Shown: positions 33,204 through 42,120, numbered from the stretch's first letter. The stretch is DNA of 64,000 nt from CADCVT01 sp035940955 (GCA_035940955.1 DASZEJ010000115.1:1-64000), one strand, 5' to 3'. Translations and numbers: made by a program. The notes: a model not told the origin generated them from the sequence alone.

Positions 33204-34235
33204 ATGGCCAGGGCCGTCGTGACCGGCGGGTGCGGCTTCGTCGGCAGCCGCCTGGTCGAGCGCCTCGTGGCGCAGGGGGACGAGGTGACCGTCTACGACG
33301 TGGGCCCGCTCCCGCCCGACCTGCGCTGCGACCCGGCCGCGATCCGCAAGGTCGACGCCGACGTGCGCGACGCGGACGCCCTGGCCGCCGCCGTCACCCC
33401 GGGGGTGGACGTCGTCTACCACCTCGCGGCGATGGTCGGGGTGGACCGCTACCTCGACAGCCCGCTCGACGTCATCGACGTGGCGGTGGTGGGCACGAGG
33501 ACGCTGCTCGGGCTCGCGGTCGACGCCGGCGCCGCCGTGGTGCTGGCCAGCACGAGCGAGGTGTACGGCAGGAACCCCCGCTCGCCCTGGGCGGAGGACT
33601 CCGACCGGGTGCTGGGCAGCACGTCGACGAGCCGCTGGTCGTACTCCTCCAGCAAGGCGACCGCCGAGCACATGACGTTCGCGTGCGCCGACCGCTACGG
33701 GCTGCGGGCCGCGATCGTGCGCTACTTCAACGTCTACGGCCCGCGCCAGCGGCCGGCCTACGTCGTCAGCCGCACCGTCCACCGCGTCCTGCGCGGGCTG
33801 CCCCCGCTGCTCTACGACGGCGGCGGGCAGACGCGCTGCTTCACGTTCGTGGACGACGCGGTCGCGGCGACCGTGCTCGCCGCCGAGCGGGCCGCGGCGG
33901 GCGCCGGCGCCGAGTGCTTCAACGTCGGCAGCGAGCGCGAGACCACCGTCGGCGAGGTCGTCCGCCTGGTGGCCGAGGTCGCCGGGCGCGACCTCGAGCC
34001 GGTCCCGATCCGGACCGAGCTCGACCTGGGCAGCAACTACGAGGACATCCCCCGGCGCGTGCCCGACACCGCCAGGGCGCGGGCGCTGCTCGGCTGGCGC
34101 TGCACGACCGACCTGCGCGCGGGCCTCGAGCAGACCGTCGCGTGGGCCCGGCGCAGCCCGTGGTGGCTGGCGTGCGACGAGCCGCCTGCGGCGCCGAGCC
34201 CCCGCCCCGAGCCCGACCTCGCGATGACGGGGTGA
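33204..34235 (+). CDS. Nucleotide-sugar SDR (UDP-glucuronate decarboxylase or epimerase type)
   Basis: A 343-aa extended SDR: VVTGGCGFVGSRLVERLV, VYHLAAMVGVDRYL, LASTSEVYGRNP with catalytic Ser/Thr, SRWSYSSSKATAEHM (Tyr-x-x-x-Lys) and VRYFNVYGPRQRP. The LASTSEVYG and SYSSSK blocks resemble UDP-glucuronate decarboxylases as well as 4-epimerases. Its position 3 nt after a nucleotide-sugar dehydrogenase favours decarboxylation of the uronic acid to a pentose, as in the calicheamicin aminopentose pathway; this is inference. Its stop overlaps the next start (GTGA). Confidence 0.85.
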   Translation: MARAVVTGGCGFVGSRLVERLVAQGDEVTVYDVGPLPPDLRCDPAAIRKVDADVRDADALAAAVTPGVDVVYHLAAMVGVDRYLDSPLDVIDVAVVGTRTLLGLAVDAGAAVVLASTSEVYGRNPRSPWAEDSDRVLGSTSTSRWSYSSSKATAEHMTFACADRYGLRAAIVRYFNVYGPRQRPAYVVSRTVHRVLRGLPPLLYDGGGQTRCFTFVDDAVAATVLAAERAAAGAGAECFNVGSERETTVGEVVRLVAEVAGRDLEPVPIRTELDLGSNYEDIPRRVPDTARARALLGWRCTTDLRAGLEQTVAWARRSPWWLACDEPPAAPSPRPEPDLAMTG

Positions 34236-34978
34236 CCGGCGTGGACGTGCTCGCCCCGCAGCCGACCTTCGGCCCGGACCACGCCGGCGTCTACGAGGTC
34301 ACGTACCGCACCCGCGGGAAGGACTGGCCGGCCGAGGCGCGCGACGTGGCCCGGCGCGTCCGCGCGCTGCGCCCGGACGCCCGCTCGCTGCTCGACGTCG
34401 CGTGCGGCACCGGCGCGCACCTGGAGACCTTCCGCGCCTGCTTCGACCGGGTCGAGGGCGTCGAGCCGGCGCCCGCGATGCGCGAGCGCGCCGAGGGCCG
34501 CCTCCCCGGCGTGACGATCCACGACGAGGACATGCGGTCCTTCGACCTCGGCCGCCGGTTCGACGCCGTGACCTGCCTGTGCACCGCCATCGCGTACGTC
34601 GAGACGGTGGGGGAGATGCGCGACGCGGTGCGCTGCATGGCCGATCACCTGACGCCCGGCGGAGTGCTGGTGGTCGAGCCGTGGTGGCTGCCGGAGAAGC
34701 TCCTCGACGGCTACGTCGGCAGCGACCTCGTCCGCGACGGCGACCGCGTCGTGGCGCGCGTGTCGCACACGCGCCGGCACGGCCGCGCCGCGCACATGGA
34801 GGTCAGCTGGCTGGTCGGCGAGCCGTCGGGCCTGCGCTCGTTCGCGACCACCGAGGTGTTCGCGATGTTCACGAGGGACGAGTACGTCGCGGCGTTCGAG
34901 GACGCGGGCTGCACGGTCGAGTACGAGGAGGGCTGGCTCACCGGCCGCGGCATCTTCACGGGGGTGCGGCGGGCCTGA
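34232..34978 (+). CDS. NDP-aminosugar N-methyltransferase (DesVI/TylM1-like), paralogue
   Basis: A 248-aa methyltransferase very close to the one at 25705: TFGPDHAGVYEVTYRTRGKD, LLDVACGTGAHLETF, CTAIAYVETVGEM, GGVLVVEPWWLPEKLL and LTGRGIFTGVRR. Two copies suggest two aminosugars, two rounds of methylation on different substrates, or recent duplication. It is the third gene after the nucleotide-sugar dehydrogenase and the SDR, coupled by a GTGA overlap. Confidence 0.85.
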   Translation: MTGVDVLAPQPTFGPDHAGVYEVTYRTRGKDWPAEARDVARRVRALRPDARSLLDVACGTGAHLETFRACFDRVEGVEPAPAMRERAEGRLPGVTIHDEDMRSFDLGRRFDAVTCLCTAIAYVETVGEMRDAVRCMADHLTPGGVLVVEPWWLPEKLLDGYVGSDLVRDGDRVVARVSHTRRHGRAAHMEVSWLVGEPSGLRSFATTEVFAMFTRDEYVAAFEDAGCTVEYEEGWLTGRGIFTGVRRA

Positions 34979-34997
34979 CCGCGGCCCGCTTCCGGCG

Positions 34998-36737
34998 ATG
35001 CTCGCGCCCGCGCGCCCCGCGACCGCCTCGACGCCCCGCTACGGCGGGACGCTGCGCTACTTCGGGCCGGGCGGCATGGACCGCCTCGACCCGGCGTGCG
35101 CCTACTACGCGCTGTCGCACCAGATCATCCGGCTGTTCTCCCGCCAGCTCTTCGGCTACCCGACCACCGTCGACGCGAGCGGGCTGATCCCGGCGCCGGA
35201 CGTCGCGGTCCGCATCCCGGTGCCGGGCGACGGGCTCAGCGCCGACCGGCGCACCTGCACGATCGAGCTGCGCTCGGGCGTGCTGTGGGACACCGACCCG
35301 CCGCGCGAGGTGACGGCCGCCGACTTCGTCCGCGGCCTGAAGCGGATGTGCAACCCCGTCGCGGGCGCCGGCGCGCTGCCGCTCTACACGAGCACGATCA
35401 GGGGCATGGCGGCGTTCGCCGAGGGCTACCGCGAGGAGCTCGCCGGCACCGAGCCGACCGCCGCCGACCTGGCCGCCTACCAGAACGGCCACGAGATCGC
35501 CGGCCTGCGGGCCGAGGGCCCGAAGACGCTGGTGATCGAGCTGACGGCCCCGGCGGGCGACCTTCCCAACATCCTCTGCCTGACGTTCGCCTCGGCCGCG
35601 CCGCGCGAGTACGACGCCTACCTGCCCGACAGCCCCGAGCTGTGGCGCAACATGCGCTCGAACGGCCCGTACCGCCTCACCGGCTACGAGCCTGGGCGCC
35701 GCCTGACGATGGAGCGCAACCCGGTGTGGCGGCAGGCGTCCGACCCGCTCAAGCACCAGTACGTCGACGGCTTGGAGGTGCGGATCGAGCCGGCCGGGCA
35801 GGCGCGCGTGCGCCAGGCGCTCGAGACCGGCGAGGCCGACCTCTCGTGGGGCTCGCCGGTGGTCGACCCGGGGCGCGCGCTCGACGCCGACCGGCGCCTC
35901 GGGTTCGCGCTGAACCCCTACCTCGTCTTCAACCTGCACAGCCCCAACGCGGGCGGCGCGGTCCGCGACCTGAGAGTGCGACGCGCGGTGGCCTACGCGA
36001 TCGACAAGGTGGCGGTGGCCGAGCTGTTCGACGACATGGGGACCGGCGCCGAGCCCCAGCCGGCGCACTCCGCGATCCCGCCCGGCAACTTCGGCCACCG
36101 CGAGCACGACCGCTACCCGACGCCGGGCGACCGCGGCGACCCCGCGAAGGCCCGGCGGCTGCTCGCCGAGGCCGGCCACGGCGAGGGCCTGCGCCTGCGG
36201 ATGCTCTACCGCGAGGCCGACGTGCACCCCGACGTCGCGCGGTCGATCGCCGCCGACCTCGAGCGGTGCGGGATCGCCGTCGACCTGGTCGGCACGAGCC
36301 AGTCCGACGAGTACTACCGCGTGCTCCAGGACCCGGCGCGCGCCCGCGCCGGCGAATGGGACCTCACCGCCCCGTCGTGGACCCCGGACTGGTTCGGCAA
36401 CAACGGCCGCGCCTACCTGCAGCCGATGTTCCAGTCGAACTTCGCGGCCGGCACCGCGAACTACGGCGGCTACGAGAACCCGGAGGTCGACCGGCTGCTC
36501 GCCGAGGCGCTGGCCAGCGACGACGCCGAGCGGGCCGCCGAGCTGCTGCACCAGGTCGACCGCATCGTCATGGAGGACGCGGCGATCGTCCCGATCGTCC
36601 ACCACGAGCCGACGATCCCGCACCTGACCAGCAGCCGCGTGCGCAACGGCATCCAGCTGCCGCACGTCGACCGCTGGTTCGACGCGGCGAACCTGTGGCT
36701 CGACCCGCCGGACGCCCCGGGGGAGGGCGAGCCGTGA
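34998..36737 (+). CDS. Family 5 solute-binding-protein homologue without signal peptide (SBP-A)
   Basis: A 579-aa protein with the full SBP_bac_5 (DppA/OppA-like) layout: LRYFGPGGMDRLDPA, SGVLWDTDPPREVTAADFVRG, MRSNGPYRLTGYEPGRRL, RAVAYAIDK and the late LTAPSWTPDWFGNNG and YGGYENPEVDRLLAEAL. Transport SBPs begin with a lipoprotein or Sec signal; this one starts MLAPARPATASTPRYGG with no hydrophobic stretch and no Cys. No permease or ATPase gene is in the locus. It is coupled to the 2,3-dehydratase gene. A cytosolic carrier, chaperone or enzyme role is possible. Confidence 0.85.
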   Translation: MLAPARPATASTPRYGGTLRYFGPGGMDRLDPACAYYALSHQIIRLFSRQLFGYPTTVDASGLIPAPDVAVRIPVPGDGLSADRRTCTIELRSGVLWDTDPPREVTAADFVRGLKRMCNPVAGAGALPLYTSTIRGMAAFAEGYREELAGTEPTAADLAAYQNGHEIAGLRAEGPKTLVIELTAPAGDLPNILCLTFASAAPREYDAYLPDSPELWRNMRSNGPYRLTGYEPGRRLTMERNPVWRQASDPLKHQYVDGLEVRIEPAGQARVRQALETGEADLSWGSPVVDPGRALDADRRLGFALNPYLVFNLHSPNAGGAVRDLRVRRAVAYAIDKVAVAELFDDMGTGAEPQPAHSAIPPGNFGHREHDRYPTPGDRGDPAKARRLLAEAGHGEGLRLRMLYREADVHPDVARSIAADLERCGIAVDLVGTSQSDEYYRVLQDPARARAGEWDLTAPSWTPDWFGNNGRAYLQPMFQSNFAAGTANYGGYENPEVDRLLAEALASDDAERAAELLHQVDRIVMEDAAIVPIVHHEPTIPHLTSSRVRNGIQLPHVDRWFDAANLWLDPPDAPGEGEP

Positions 36738-38197
36738 GCGTGGACGTCGCGGTCAGGCTGCGGCCGGACAGCTCGCCCGCCGGCGAGGACCTCGCCGACC
36801 GCCTCGCCGTCTCCGCCGGCCGCCGCGCCGCCGGCACCGCGCTGCTCGAGGAGTGGATCGCCGACCGGCGCCGGCGCAGCCCGTTCGCGGTCGCGCGGGT
36901 CCCGTTCGACCGGCTCGAGGGCTGGCGGTTCGCGCCGGGCTCCGGCGACCTCGTCCACCGCAGCGGCCGCTTCTTCTCCGTCCAAGGCATCCACGTGCAG
37001 ACCGACCACGGCCCGGTCGCCGAGTGGTCGCAGCCGATCCTCGACCAGCCCGACCGGGCCATCCTCGGCATCCTGGCCCGCGAGGTCGACGGCGTCCTGC
37101 ACTTCCTCATGCAGGCGAAGATGGAGCCCGGCAACTTCGGCACCGTGCAGATCTCGCCCACGGTGCAGGCGACGCCGAGCAACTACCAGCGCGCCCACAA
37201 CGGGCGGCTGGCGCCGTACGTCGAGTACTTCGCCGAGCCGGGCCGCGCGCGGGTGCTCGTCGACGTGCTCCAGTCCGAGCAGGGCTCGTGGTTCCGCGGC
37301 AAGCGCAACCGCAACGTGGTGATGGAGGTTGCCGGCGACGTGCCGCACCACGACGACTTCATCTGGCTGACGCTCGGCGAGCTGTACGCGCTGCTGCGGC
37401 TGCCCAACGTCGTCAACATGGACTCGCGCACGGTGCTCTCCTGCCTGCCGCTGCCCGCCGGCGAGGGCGCCGACGGCGACGGGTTCCGCGACGCGCTGCG
37501 CCGGTCGACCAGCCGCACCGACGACCGCGCGCTGTGCTCGTCGCTCGAGGTCGCGAGCTGGCTGACCGGGCGCAAGTCGGCCTACGCGCTGACCACGCGC
37601 CAGGTGCCGCTGCGGTCGGTCGCCGGCTGGACGCGGACCGAGGACGAGATCCGCCACGCGACCGGCCGCTACTTCAGCATCGTCGGCGTCGAGGTCACCG
37701 CCACCAACCGCGAGGTCGGGCACTGGTGCCAGCCGCTGCTCGCGCCGCGCGGCCGCGGGCTGGTCGCGTTCGTCGTCCGGCGCATCGACGGCGTGCTGCA
37801 CCTGCTGGCGCGCGCCGACCTGCGCCCGGGCTACCGCGACGTGGTGGAGCTGGGCCCGACCGTGCAGTGCACGCCCGAGAACTTCGCCGGCGCGCCCGAG
37901 CGGCGCCCGGCGTTCCTCGACCTCGTCCTGTCCGGCGACGTCACGGTGCGCTACGACGTCCCGCAGTCCGAGGAGGGCGGGCGCTTCCACCACGCCGTGA
38001 CCCGCCACATGGTCGTCGAGGTGGGCGACGACTTCCCGCTCGGGGTGCCCGCCGACTTCACGTGGGTGACGCTGTCCCAGCTCAAGCGGCTGGTCGCCAG
38101 CAGCTACCAGGTCAACATCGAGGCCCGGAGCCTGCTCGCGTGCCTGCACGCGCTGAGCGGCGACGGCCCCGGCGCCGGGGCGGGCGGGCCGCGATGA
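36734..38197 (+). CDS. NDP-hexose 2,3-dehydratase family protein
   Basis: A 487-aa protein built of two similar ~220-residue halves, each with RxFFSVQGIHV/RYFSIVGVEV, a W(S/C)QP(I/L)L strand, ILAREVDGVLHFLMQAK/VVRRIDGVLHLLARAD, and a VLQSEQGSWF/VPQSEEGGRF loop. This is the tandem architecture of NDP-4-keto-6-deoxyhexose 2,3-dehydratases (TylX3, Gra-orf27, EryBVI), which start 2-deoxysugar formation. No matching 3-ketoreductase is identifiable, though one of the SDRs could serve. Coupled to SBP-A (GTGA) and to the O-methyltransferase (ATGA). Confidence 0.9.
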   Translation: MSVDVAVRLRPDSSPAGEDLADRLAVSAGRRAAGTALLEEWIADRRRRSPFAVARVPFDRLEGWRFAPGSGDLVHRSGRFFSVQGIHVQTDHGPVAEWSQPILDQPDRAILGILAREVDGVLHFLMQAKMEPGNFGTVQISPTVQATPSNYQRAHNGRLAPYVEYFAEPGRARVLVDVLQSEQGSWFRGKRNRNVVMEVAGDVPHHDDFIWLTLGELYALLRLPNVVNMDSRTVLSCLPLPAGEGADGDGFRDALRRSTSRTDDRALCSSLEVASWLTGRKSAYALTTRQVPLRSVAGWTRTEDEIRHATGRYFSIVGVEVTATNREVGHWCQPLLAPRGRGLVAFVVRRIDGVLHLLARADLRPGYRDVVELGPTVQCTPENFAGAPERRPAFLDLVLSGDVTVRYDVPQSEEGGRFHHAVTRHMVVEVGDDFPLGVPADFTWVTLSQLKRLVASSYQVNIEARSLLACLHALSGDGPGAGAGGPR

Positions 38198-39192
38198 CGA
38201 GCGAGGAGTCGGCCCTGCTGCTGTTCGAGGAGGCGATGGCGTTCACGTACTCGGCGGCCCTGCGCGCCGCCGCGGCGCTGGACCTGGCCGACCACCTGGC
38301 CGACCGGCCGCGGACGCCCGGCGAGCTGGCCGCCGCCTGCGGCGCCGACGCGGACGGCCTGCACCGCATCCTGCGCCTGCTCGCCGGCCGCGGCGTCGTC
38401 CGCGAGGACGCCGGCGGGCGCTTCCACCTGACGCCCAAGGGCGACGCGCTGCGCTCGACGGCGCCGATGCCCGCGCGCACCGGCGTCCTGATGTTCACCG
38501 ACGAGCTGTTCTGGTCGACCTCGCAGCGGCTGGCCGCGAGCCTCACCGACGCCGACCCCTCGTTCGAGAAGGCGTTCGGCATGCCGATGGCCCGCTACTT
38601 CGAGGACGCGGGCCGCGAGGCGCTGTTCTACGAGGGCATGGCGGCGGTGTCCGACGCCGAGAACCCGCTCATCGCGCGCAGCTGCGAGCTGCCCGCGCGC
38701 GGCACGGTCGTCGACGTCGGCGGCCGCTCGGGCGCGTTTCTGCTCACCGTCCTGCGCGAGCGCCCGGGCCTGCGCGGGGTGCTGTTCGACCTGCACCCCG
38801 CCGCGGACGGCCGCACGCTCGACCTCGACGGGGTCGCCGGCCGCTGGGAGACCGTCCAGGGCGACTTCTTCGAGGCGGTGCCGCCGGGCGACGTCCTGGT
38901 GCTCAAGCGCATCCTCCACAACTGGGACGACGACGACTGCGTGCGCATCCTCGAGAGCTGCCGGCGGGCGCTCGCGCCGGGCGGGCGGGTGCTCGTGGTC
39001 GACGCGATCATCCCCGCCGGCAACGCCCCGCATCAGAGCAAGGAGATGGACCTGATGATGCTGGCCGCGCTCACCGGCCGCGAGCGGACCGCGGACCAGC
39101 TCGAGCCGCTCTTCGCGGCGGCGGGGCTGCGCCTGGACCGCGTCGTGCCCACGCCGTCCGTGATGTCGATCGCCGAGGGGGTGGCCGCGTGA
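38194..39192 (+). CDS. Class I O-methyltransferase (DnrK/TcmN-like)
   Basis: A 332-aa methyltransferase with an N-terminal winged-helix dimerisation domain (ALDLADHLADRPRTPGELAA, LAGRGVVRED) and a C-terminal SAM domain: VVDVGGRSGAFLL, LFDLHP, VLVLKRILHNWDDDDCVRIL with the His-Asn-Trp catalytic motif, and APGGRVLVVDAII. Related enzymes methylate phenolic or carboxyl oxygens of polyketide aglycones and sometimes sugars. It is coupled to the genes on both sides. The acceptor is unknown because no scaffold-forming enzyme is present. Confidence 0.9.
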   Translation: MTSEESALLLFEEAMAFTYSAALRAAAALDLADHLADRPRTPGELAAACGADADGLHRILRLLAGRGVVREDAGGRFHLTPKGDALRSTAPMPARTGVLMFTDELFWSTSQRLAASLTDADPSFEKAFGMPMARYFEDAGREALFYEGMAAVSDAENPLIARSCELPARGTVVDVGGRSGAFLLTVLRERPGLRGVLFDLHPAADGRTLDLDGVAGRWETVQGDFFEAVPPGDVLVLKRILHNWDDDDCVRILESCRRALAPGGRVLVVDAIIPAGNAPHQSKEMDLMMLAALTGRERTADQLEPLFAAAGLRLDRVVPTPSVMSIAEGVAA

Positions 39193-40034
39193 CCGCGCCG
39201 CGCGACCCGCGTGTCTTCCCGCACGACTCCGAGCGGGAGGTCGAGGTGCGCGAGCGGCTCGCCCGCCTGCTGGCCGACGCGCCGATCGCGCCGATCGACC
39301 TGCTCGACAACCTGACGCTGTTCATGCGCCGCCAGCAGCTCGCCGACCTCCTGTCGATGGACGCGCTGTACCGCATGGTCCTCGACGTGCCCGGCGTGAT
39401 CATGGAGTTCGGCGTCCGCTACGGCCGCCACGTCGGCGAGCTCGTCGCGCTGCGCGGCGTGTACGAGCCGTACAACCCGTTCCGGCGCGTCGTCGGCTTC
39501 GACACGTTCACCGGCTTCCCGGACGTCCACGACGTCGACCGGGTCAGCGCGAGCGCCGTGCCGCGCCGGTTCGCGCTCCCCGAGGGCTACCCGGACTACC
39601 TGCGCGAGGTGCTCGACGCGCACCAGGCCCACGAGTACATGAGCCACATCGCCGACCGCGCCGTGCTCGTCGAGGGCGACGTCCGCGAGACGCTCCCGCG
39701 CTACCTGGAGGAGAACCCCCACACGGTCATCGCGCTCGCGTTCTTCGACCTCGACATCTACGCGCCGACCCGCGCGACGCTGGAGGCGATCCGGCCGTAC
39801 CTGACGGCCGGCAGCGTCCTCGCGTTCGACGAGATCGACCACCCGAAGTGGCCGGGCGAGAACGTCGCGCTGCGCGAGACGCTCGGGCTCGACGGCGCCG
39901 AGCTGCGGCTGCTGCCCGGCCGCGCGGCGCCGGCCTACCTGCGCTGGCCGGCGGGCGCCGCCGGGTCAGGCGCCGGCCGCCACCTCGAAGCGGACCGCCG
40001 GAACGGGCGCCGGTCCGGCCTCGAGGCCGGCTAG
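39189..40034 (+). CDS. TylF/CmcI-like SAM methyltransferase
   Basis: A 281-aa protein resembling macrocin-type sugar O-methyltransferases: GVIMEFGVRYGRHVGELVALRG, VVGFDTFTGFPDV, VEGDVRETLPRYLEE, FFDLDIYAPTRATLEAIRPYL (metal-binding Asp and D-x-Y-x-P-T) and VLAFDEID. TylF-type enzymes methylate a sugar hydroxyl after glycosylation in a Mg-dependent way. The C-terminal ~25 residues are poorly conserved. It is the last gene of the plus-strand run from 31.9 kb and overlaps the convergent propeller gene by 4 nt. Confidence 0.8.
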   Translation: MTAPRDPRVFPHDSEREVEVRERLARLLADAPIAPIDLLDNLTLFMRRQQLADLLSMDALYRMVLDVPGVIMEFGVRYGRHVGELVALRGVYEPYNPFRRVVGFDTFTGFPDVHDVDRVSASAVPRRFALPEGYPDYLREVLDAHQAHEYMSHIADRAVLVEGDVRETLPRYLEENPHTVIALAFFDLDIYAPTRATLEAIRPYLTAGSVLAFDEIDHPKWPGENVALRETLGLDGAELRLLPGRAAPAYLRWPAGAAGSGAGRHLEADRRNGRRSGLEAG

Positions 40035-40684
40035 CGCGGGTCGACCGCCCGCAGGTGCAGGCTCTTGAAGTCGCAGTACCAGTAGCGCGCGCCGTCCCAC
40101 GTCAGCCCCGTCGGGCTGCCCTCGACGGCCATCGCCGGGCCCTCGGTGCGCGTCGCGGGGTCGACGAGGGCGATCGTGCCGGCGTCGTGGTCGGCGTACG
40201 CCACGCGGTCGCCGGCGACGGTCACGCCCGCCACCTTCCCCGCGACCGCGATGGAGTCGAGCAGGTCCAGCTCGCCGGGGCTGCGCAGGTCGAGCACGCG
40301 CAGGTCCTCGTAGCCCATCCAGATCCCGGCGGCGCACGCCTCGACGCCGCACAGCTCCTGCCCGGGCCGCGGGTTCGGCAGCTCGTCCACCACCGACCCG
40401 GTCTCCGGGTCGATCAGGCGCAGGCTGCGCTCCCGGCCCACGACCTGCGCGAGGTGCCCGCGCAGGGTCGTGAGGCCGGTCGTGACGTCGGCACAGGGGA
40501 CGACGCGGACGACGTCCCCCGTGTCGGGATCGACGGCGGCGATCCGGTGCAGGGCACCGTCCGAGAACCACAGCAGGCCCTGCGCGAACGTCAGGCCGCA
40601 CGGCATCCGCGCGGGCACCGGGATCGCGCGCGCGGACCCTGCTCGGGCCCGCGCCGCGACCTCGCTGCTGCCTGCGGCGGCCAT
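40031..40684 (-). CDS. Small beta-propeller-like protein A
   Basis: A 217-aa protein made of short four-stranded blade-like repeats: GLTFAQGLLWFSDGALHRIAAVDPDTGDVVR, LIDPETGSVVDELPNPRPGQELCGV, and GLTWDGARYWYCDFKSLHLRAVDP (each cited stretch is one blade). No signal peptide is seen, so it is probably cytosolic. It is too short for seven blades and may dimerise. A homologue with the same PNPRPG-ELCGV block is at 46147. Both neighbour SBP-like or unknown proteins, so they may form part of one complex. The start overlaps the stop of the 407-aa gene by 1 nt. Confidence 0.75.
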   Translation of the reverse strand: MAAAGSSEVAARARAGSARAIPVPARMPCGLTFAQGLLWFSDGALHRIAAVDPDTGDVVRVVPCADVTTGLTTLRGHLAQVVGRERSLRLIDPETGSVVDELPNPRPGQELCGVEACAAGIWMGYEDLRVLDLRSPGELDLLDSIAVAGKVAGVTVAGDRVAYADHDAGTIALVDPATRTEGPAMAVEGSPTGLTWDGARYWYCDFKSLHLRAVDPR

Positions 40685-41907
40685 CAGACGGCGACGGTCG
40701 CCCGCTCCCCGACGATGGCGTCCTGGAGCTGCAGGTGCACGCCGGCCAGGCGCGCCCTGCCGGTGCCGTCGACGGTGACCATCGGGGCGTCGACGCCCTC
40801 CATCCGCAGCTCGGCGCCCTCGGGGTGCAGGTCCCGGAGGCTGCCGCTCAGGTGGACGGAGTGGTCGGCGTAGAGGACGCCCTGCGGCGTGGCGATCTCG
40901 AAGTTCGCGTCGAAGTCGAGATCGGCCGGGTACCGCACGTCGTCGAGGCTCGCCTCGGTGCCCTCGCCGAGCGTGCCGGCGGACGGCCGCGGCCAGCTCG
41001 CGCGGAGCATGATCCGGCCGCCGAGCAGCGAGGAGTGGCCGGTGAGCGCCACCCGCGCCAGCTGCGCCTGGACGCCCGGCCCGTCGCCGTGCTTGTCGGG
41101 CCCGAACAGCAGGATCTCCGCGCCCGCGGCCTTGCGGTAGTCGCCGCTCAGCTCGACGGTCTCGGTCCGGCCGCCGACCTCGACGGTGACCCGGCCCTCG
41201 ACCGAGATCTGCATGATCATCGACGGGTCGACGAGGAACGACATGCACGGCCCGGTGCTCTCCGCGAAGAACGCTGCCGGGTCGGTGCCGGGGACGACCT
41301 CGTTGAAGTCGTCGGCCGGGTACCACGCCTGCGGCAGGTTCTGCCCGGCGACCACGCTGTCGGCCGGCACGACGGTCAGCGGCCCGTCCCCCCGCGGCGT
41401 CCCGAGGTACGGGCTCGTCAGCGGCTTCTTGTAGGGCGGGATCGCGTCGATCACGGCCATCATCGAGATCACGTCCCGATGGACCATCCGCTGCGTCGAG
41501 GTCTCGAGGATGCCGAACCGCCGGATGTGGAAGTTCGCCGGGAAGTTCCGGCCCGGGACCACCTGCCGCACGTAGCCGGTGTTGGGCTTGAACGGGTTCG
41601 ACAGGACCTGGATCCGGTCGTCGAGCGTGTAGCTGTAGCCCTTGATCCCGATCTCGGGAGCGCTGATGAGCTCGGTGTCGAACTCGGCGCGGCCCTGGTC
41701 GTCGACCCGGTGCTCGAAGCCCTCCATCGGCCACTTGTTCATCTGGACGAAGCCCGAGAGGTTGACCGTCTCGCGCTGGCCCGAGTAGTAGTCGCTGCCG
41801 AACACCACGGTCGCCGCCGCAAGGATGTGCGGCTGCAGGGGCTTGGGCTCGATGTTGAGCGTCTCGTAGGTCTCGCTGACGCTCGTTCCCATGACGGTCA
41901 CGGCCAC
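40684..41907 (-). CDS. Uncharacterised 407-aa protein
   Basis: A 407-aa soluble protein I do not recognise. It begins TVMGTSVSETYETLNIEPK and contains LSGFVQMNKWPMEGFEH, RRFGILETSTQRMVHRDVIS, DAIPPYKKPLTSPYLG, then many short beta-strands (VEGRVTVEVGGRTETVELSG). The beta-rich makeup and polar, signal-less N terminus suggest a cytosolic beta-sandwich or lipocalin-like protein. It is served by a strong promoter (TTGACC-17-TATAGT) and is coupled to propeller A. High predicted expression plus an unknown fold make it one of the more puzzling members of the locus. Confidence 0.8.
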   Translation of the reverse strand: MAVTVMGTSVSETYETLNIEPKPLQPHILAAATVVFGSDYYSGQRETVNLSGFVQMNKWPMEGFEHRVDDQGRAEFDTELISAPEIGIKGYSYTLDDRIQVLSNPFKPNTGYVRQVVPGRNFPANFHIRRFGILETSTQRMVHRDVISMMAVIDAIPPYKKPLTSPYLGTPRGDGPLTVVPADSVVAGQNLPQAWYPADDFNEVVPGTDPAAFFAESTGPCMSFLVDPSMIMQISVEGRVTVEVGGRTETVELSGDYRKAAGAEILLFGPDKHGDGPGVQAQLARVALTGHSSLLGGRIMLRASWPRPSAGTLGEGTEASLDDVRYPADLDFDANFEIATPQGVLYADHSVHLSGSLRDLHPEGAELRMEGVDAPMVTVDGTGRARLAGVHLQLQDAIVGERATVAV

Positions 41908-41984
41908 CTCCTGGCTCGCTGTACCAGCACCTCGAACATCGACGGTGCCGCCGACTGGTGGCCCGCCGCCGTCTCAGGCCGATC

Positions 41985-42013
41985 ACTATATCTTTCTGAC
42001 GTGAAGCGGTCAA
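41985..42013 (-). promoter_or_regulatory. Strong promoter, TTGACC-17-TATAGT
   Basis: On the minus strand TTGACC (42013-42008) and TATAGT (41990-41985) are 17 nt apart, the best sigma-A-type match seen in the window. It would give a leader of about 70 nt for the 407-aa gene. Confidence 0.7.
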
Positions 42014-42061
42014 GAGAGCCCCAAACTACGGGCGAGCATGCGCCAGAGACGCGACAAACAC

Positions 42062-42089
42062 TTGAAAAAGATTGGTGAACTGATACGGT
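42062..42089 (+). promoter_or_regulatory. Promoter for the class V PLP enzyme operon, TTGAAA-16-TACGGT
   Basis: TTGAAA (42062-42067) and TACGGT (42084-42089) with a 16-nt spacer precede ATG 42121. The CTTGAAAA start is shared with the promoter at 21673. It lies back to back with the strong minus-strand promoter. Confidence 0.45.
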
Positions 42090-42120
42090 CGAGCGCGCCG
42101 ATTCGCCGGAAGACGCCGCC

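Noticed and set aside
30378..33782. 1134-codon open frame on the minus strand
   Set aside because: It runs antisense through the glycosyltransferase and dehydrogenase genes and contains no recognisable domain apart from the true glycosyltransferase in another frame. High GC keeps stops rare.
34998..36737. Peptide ABC importer substrate-binding subunit
   Set aside because: There is no signal peptide, no lipobox Cys and no permease or ATPase in the locus, so a transport role was not assigned.
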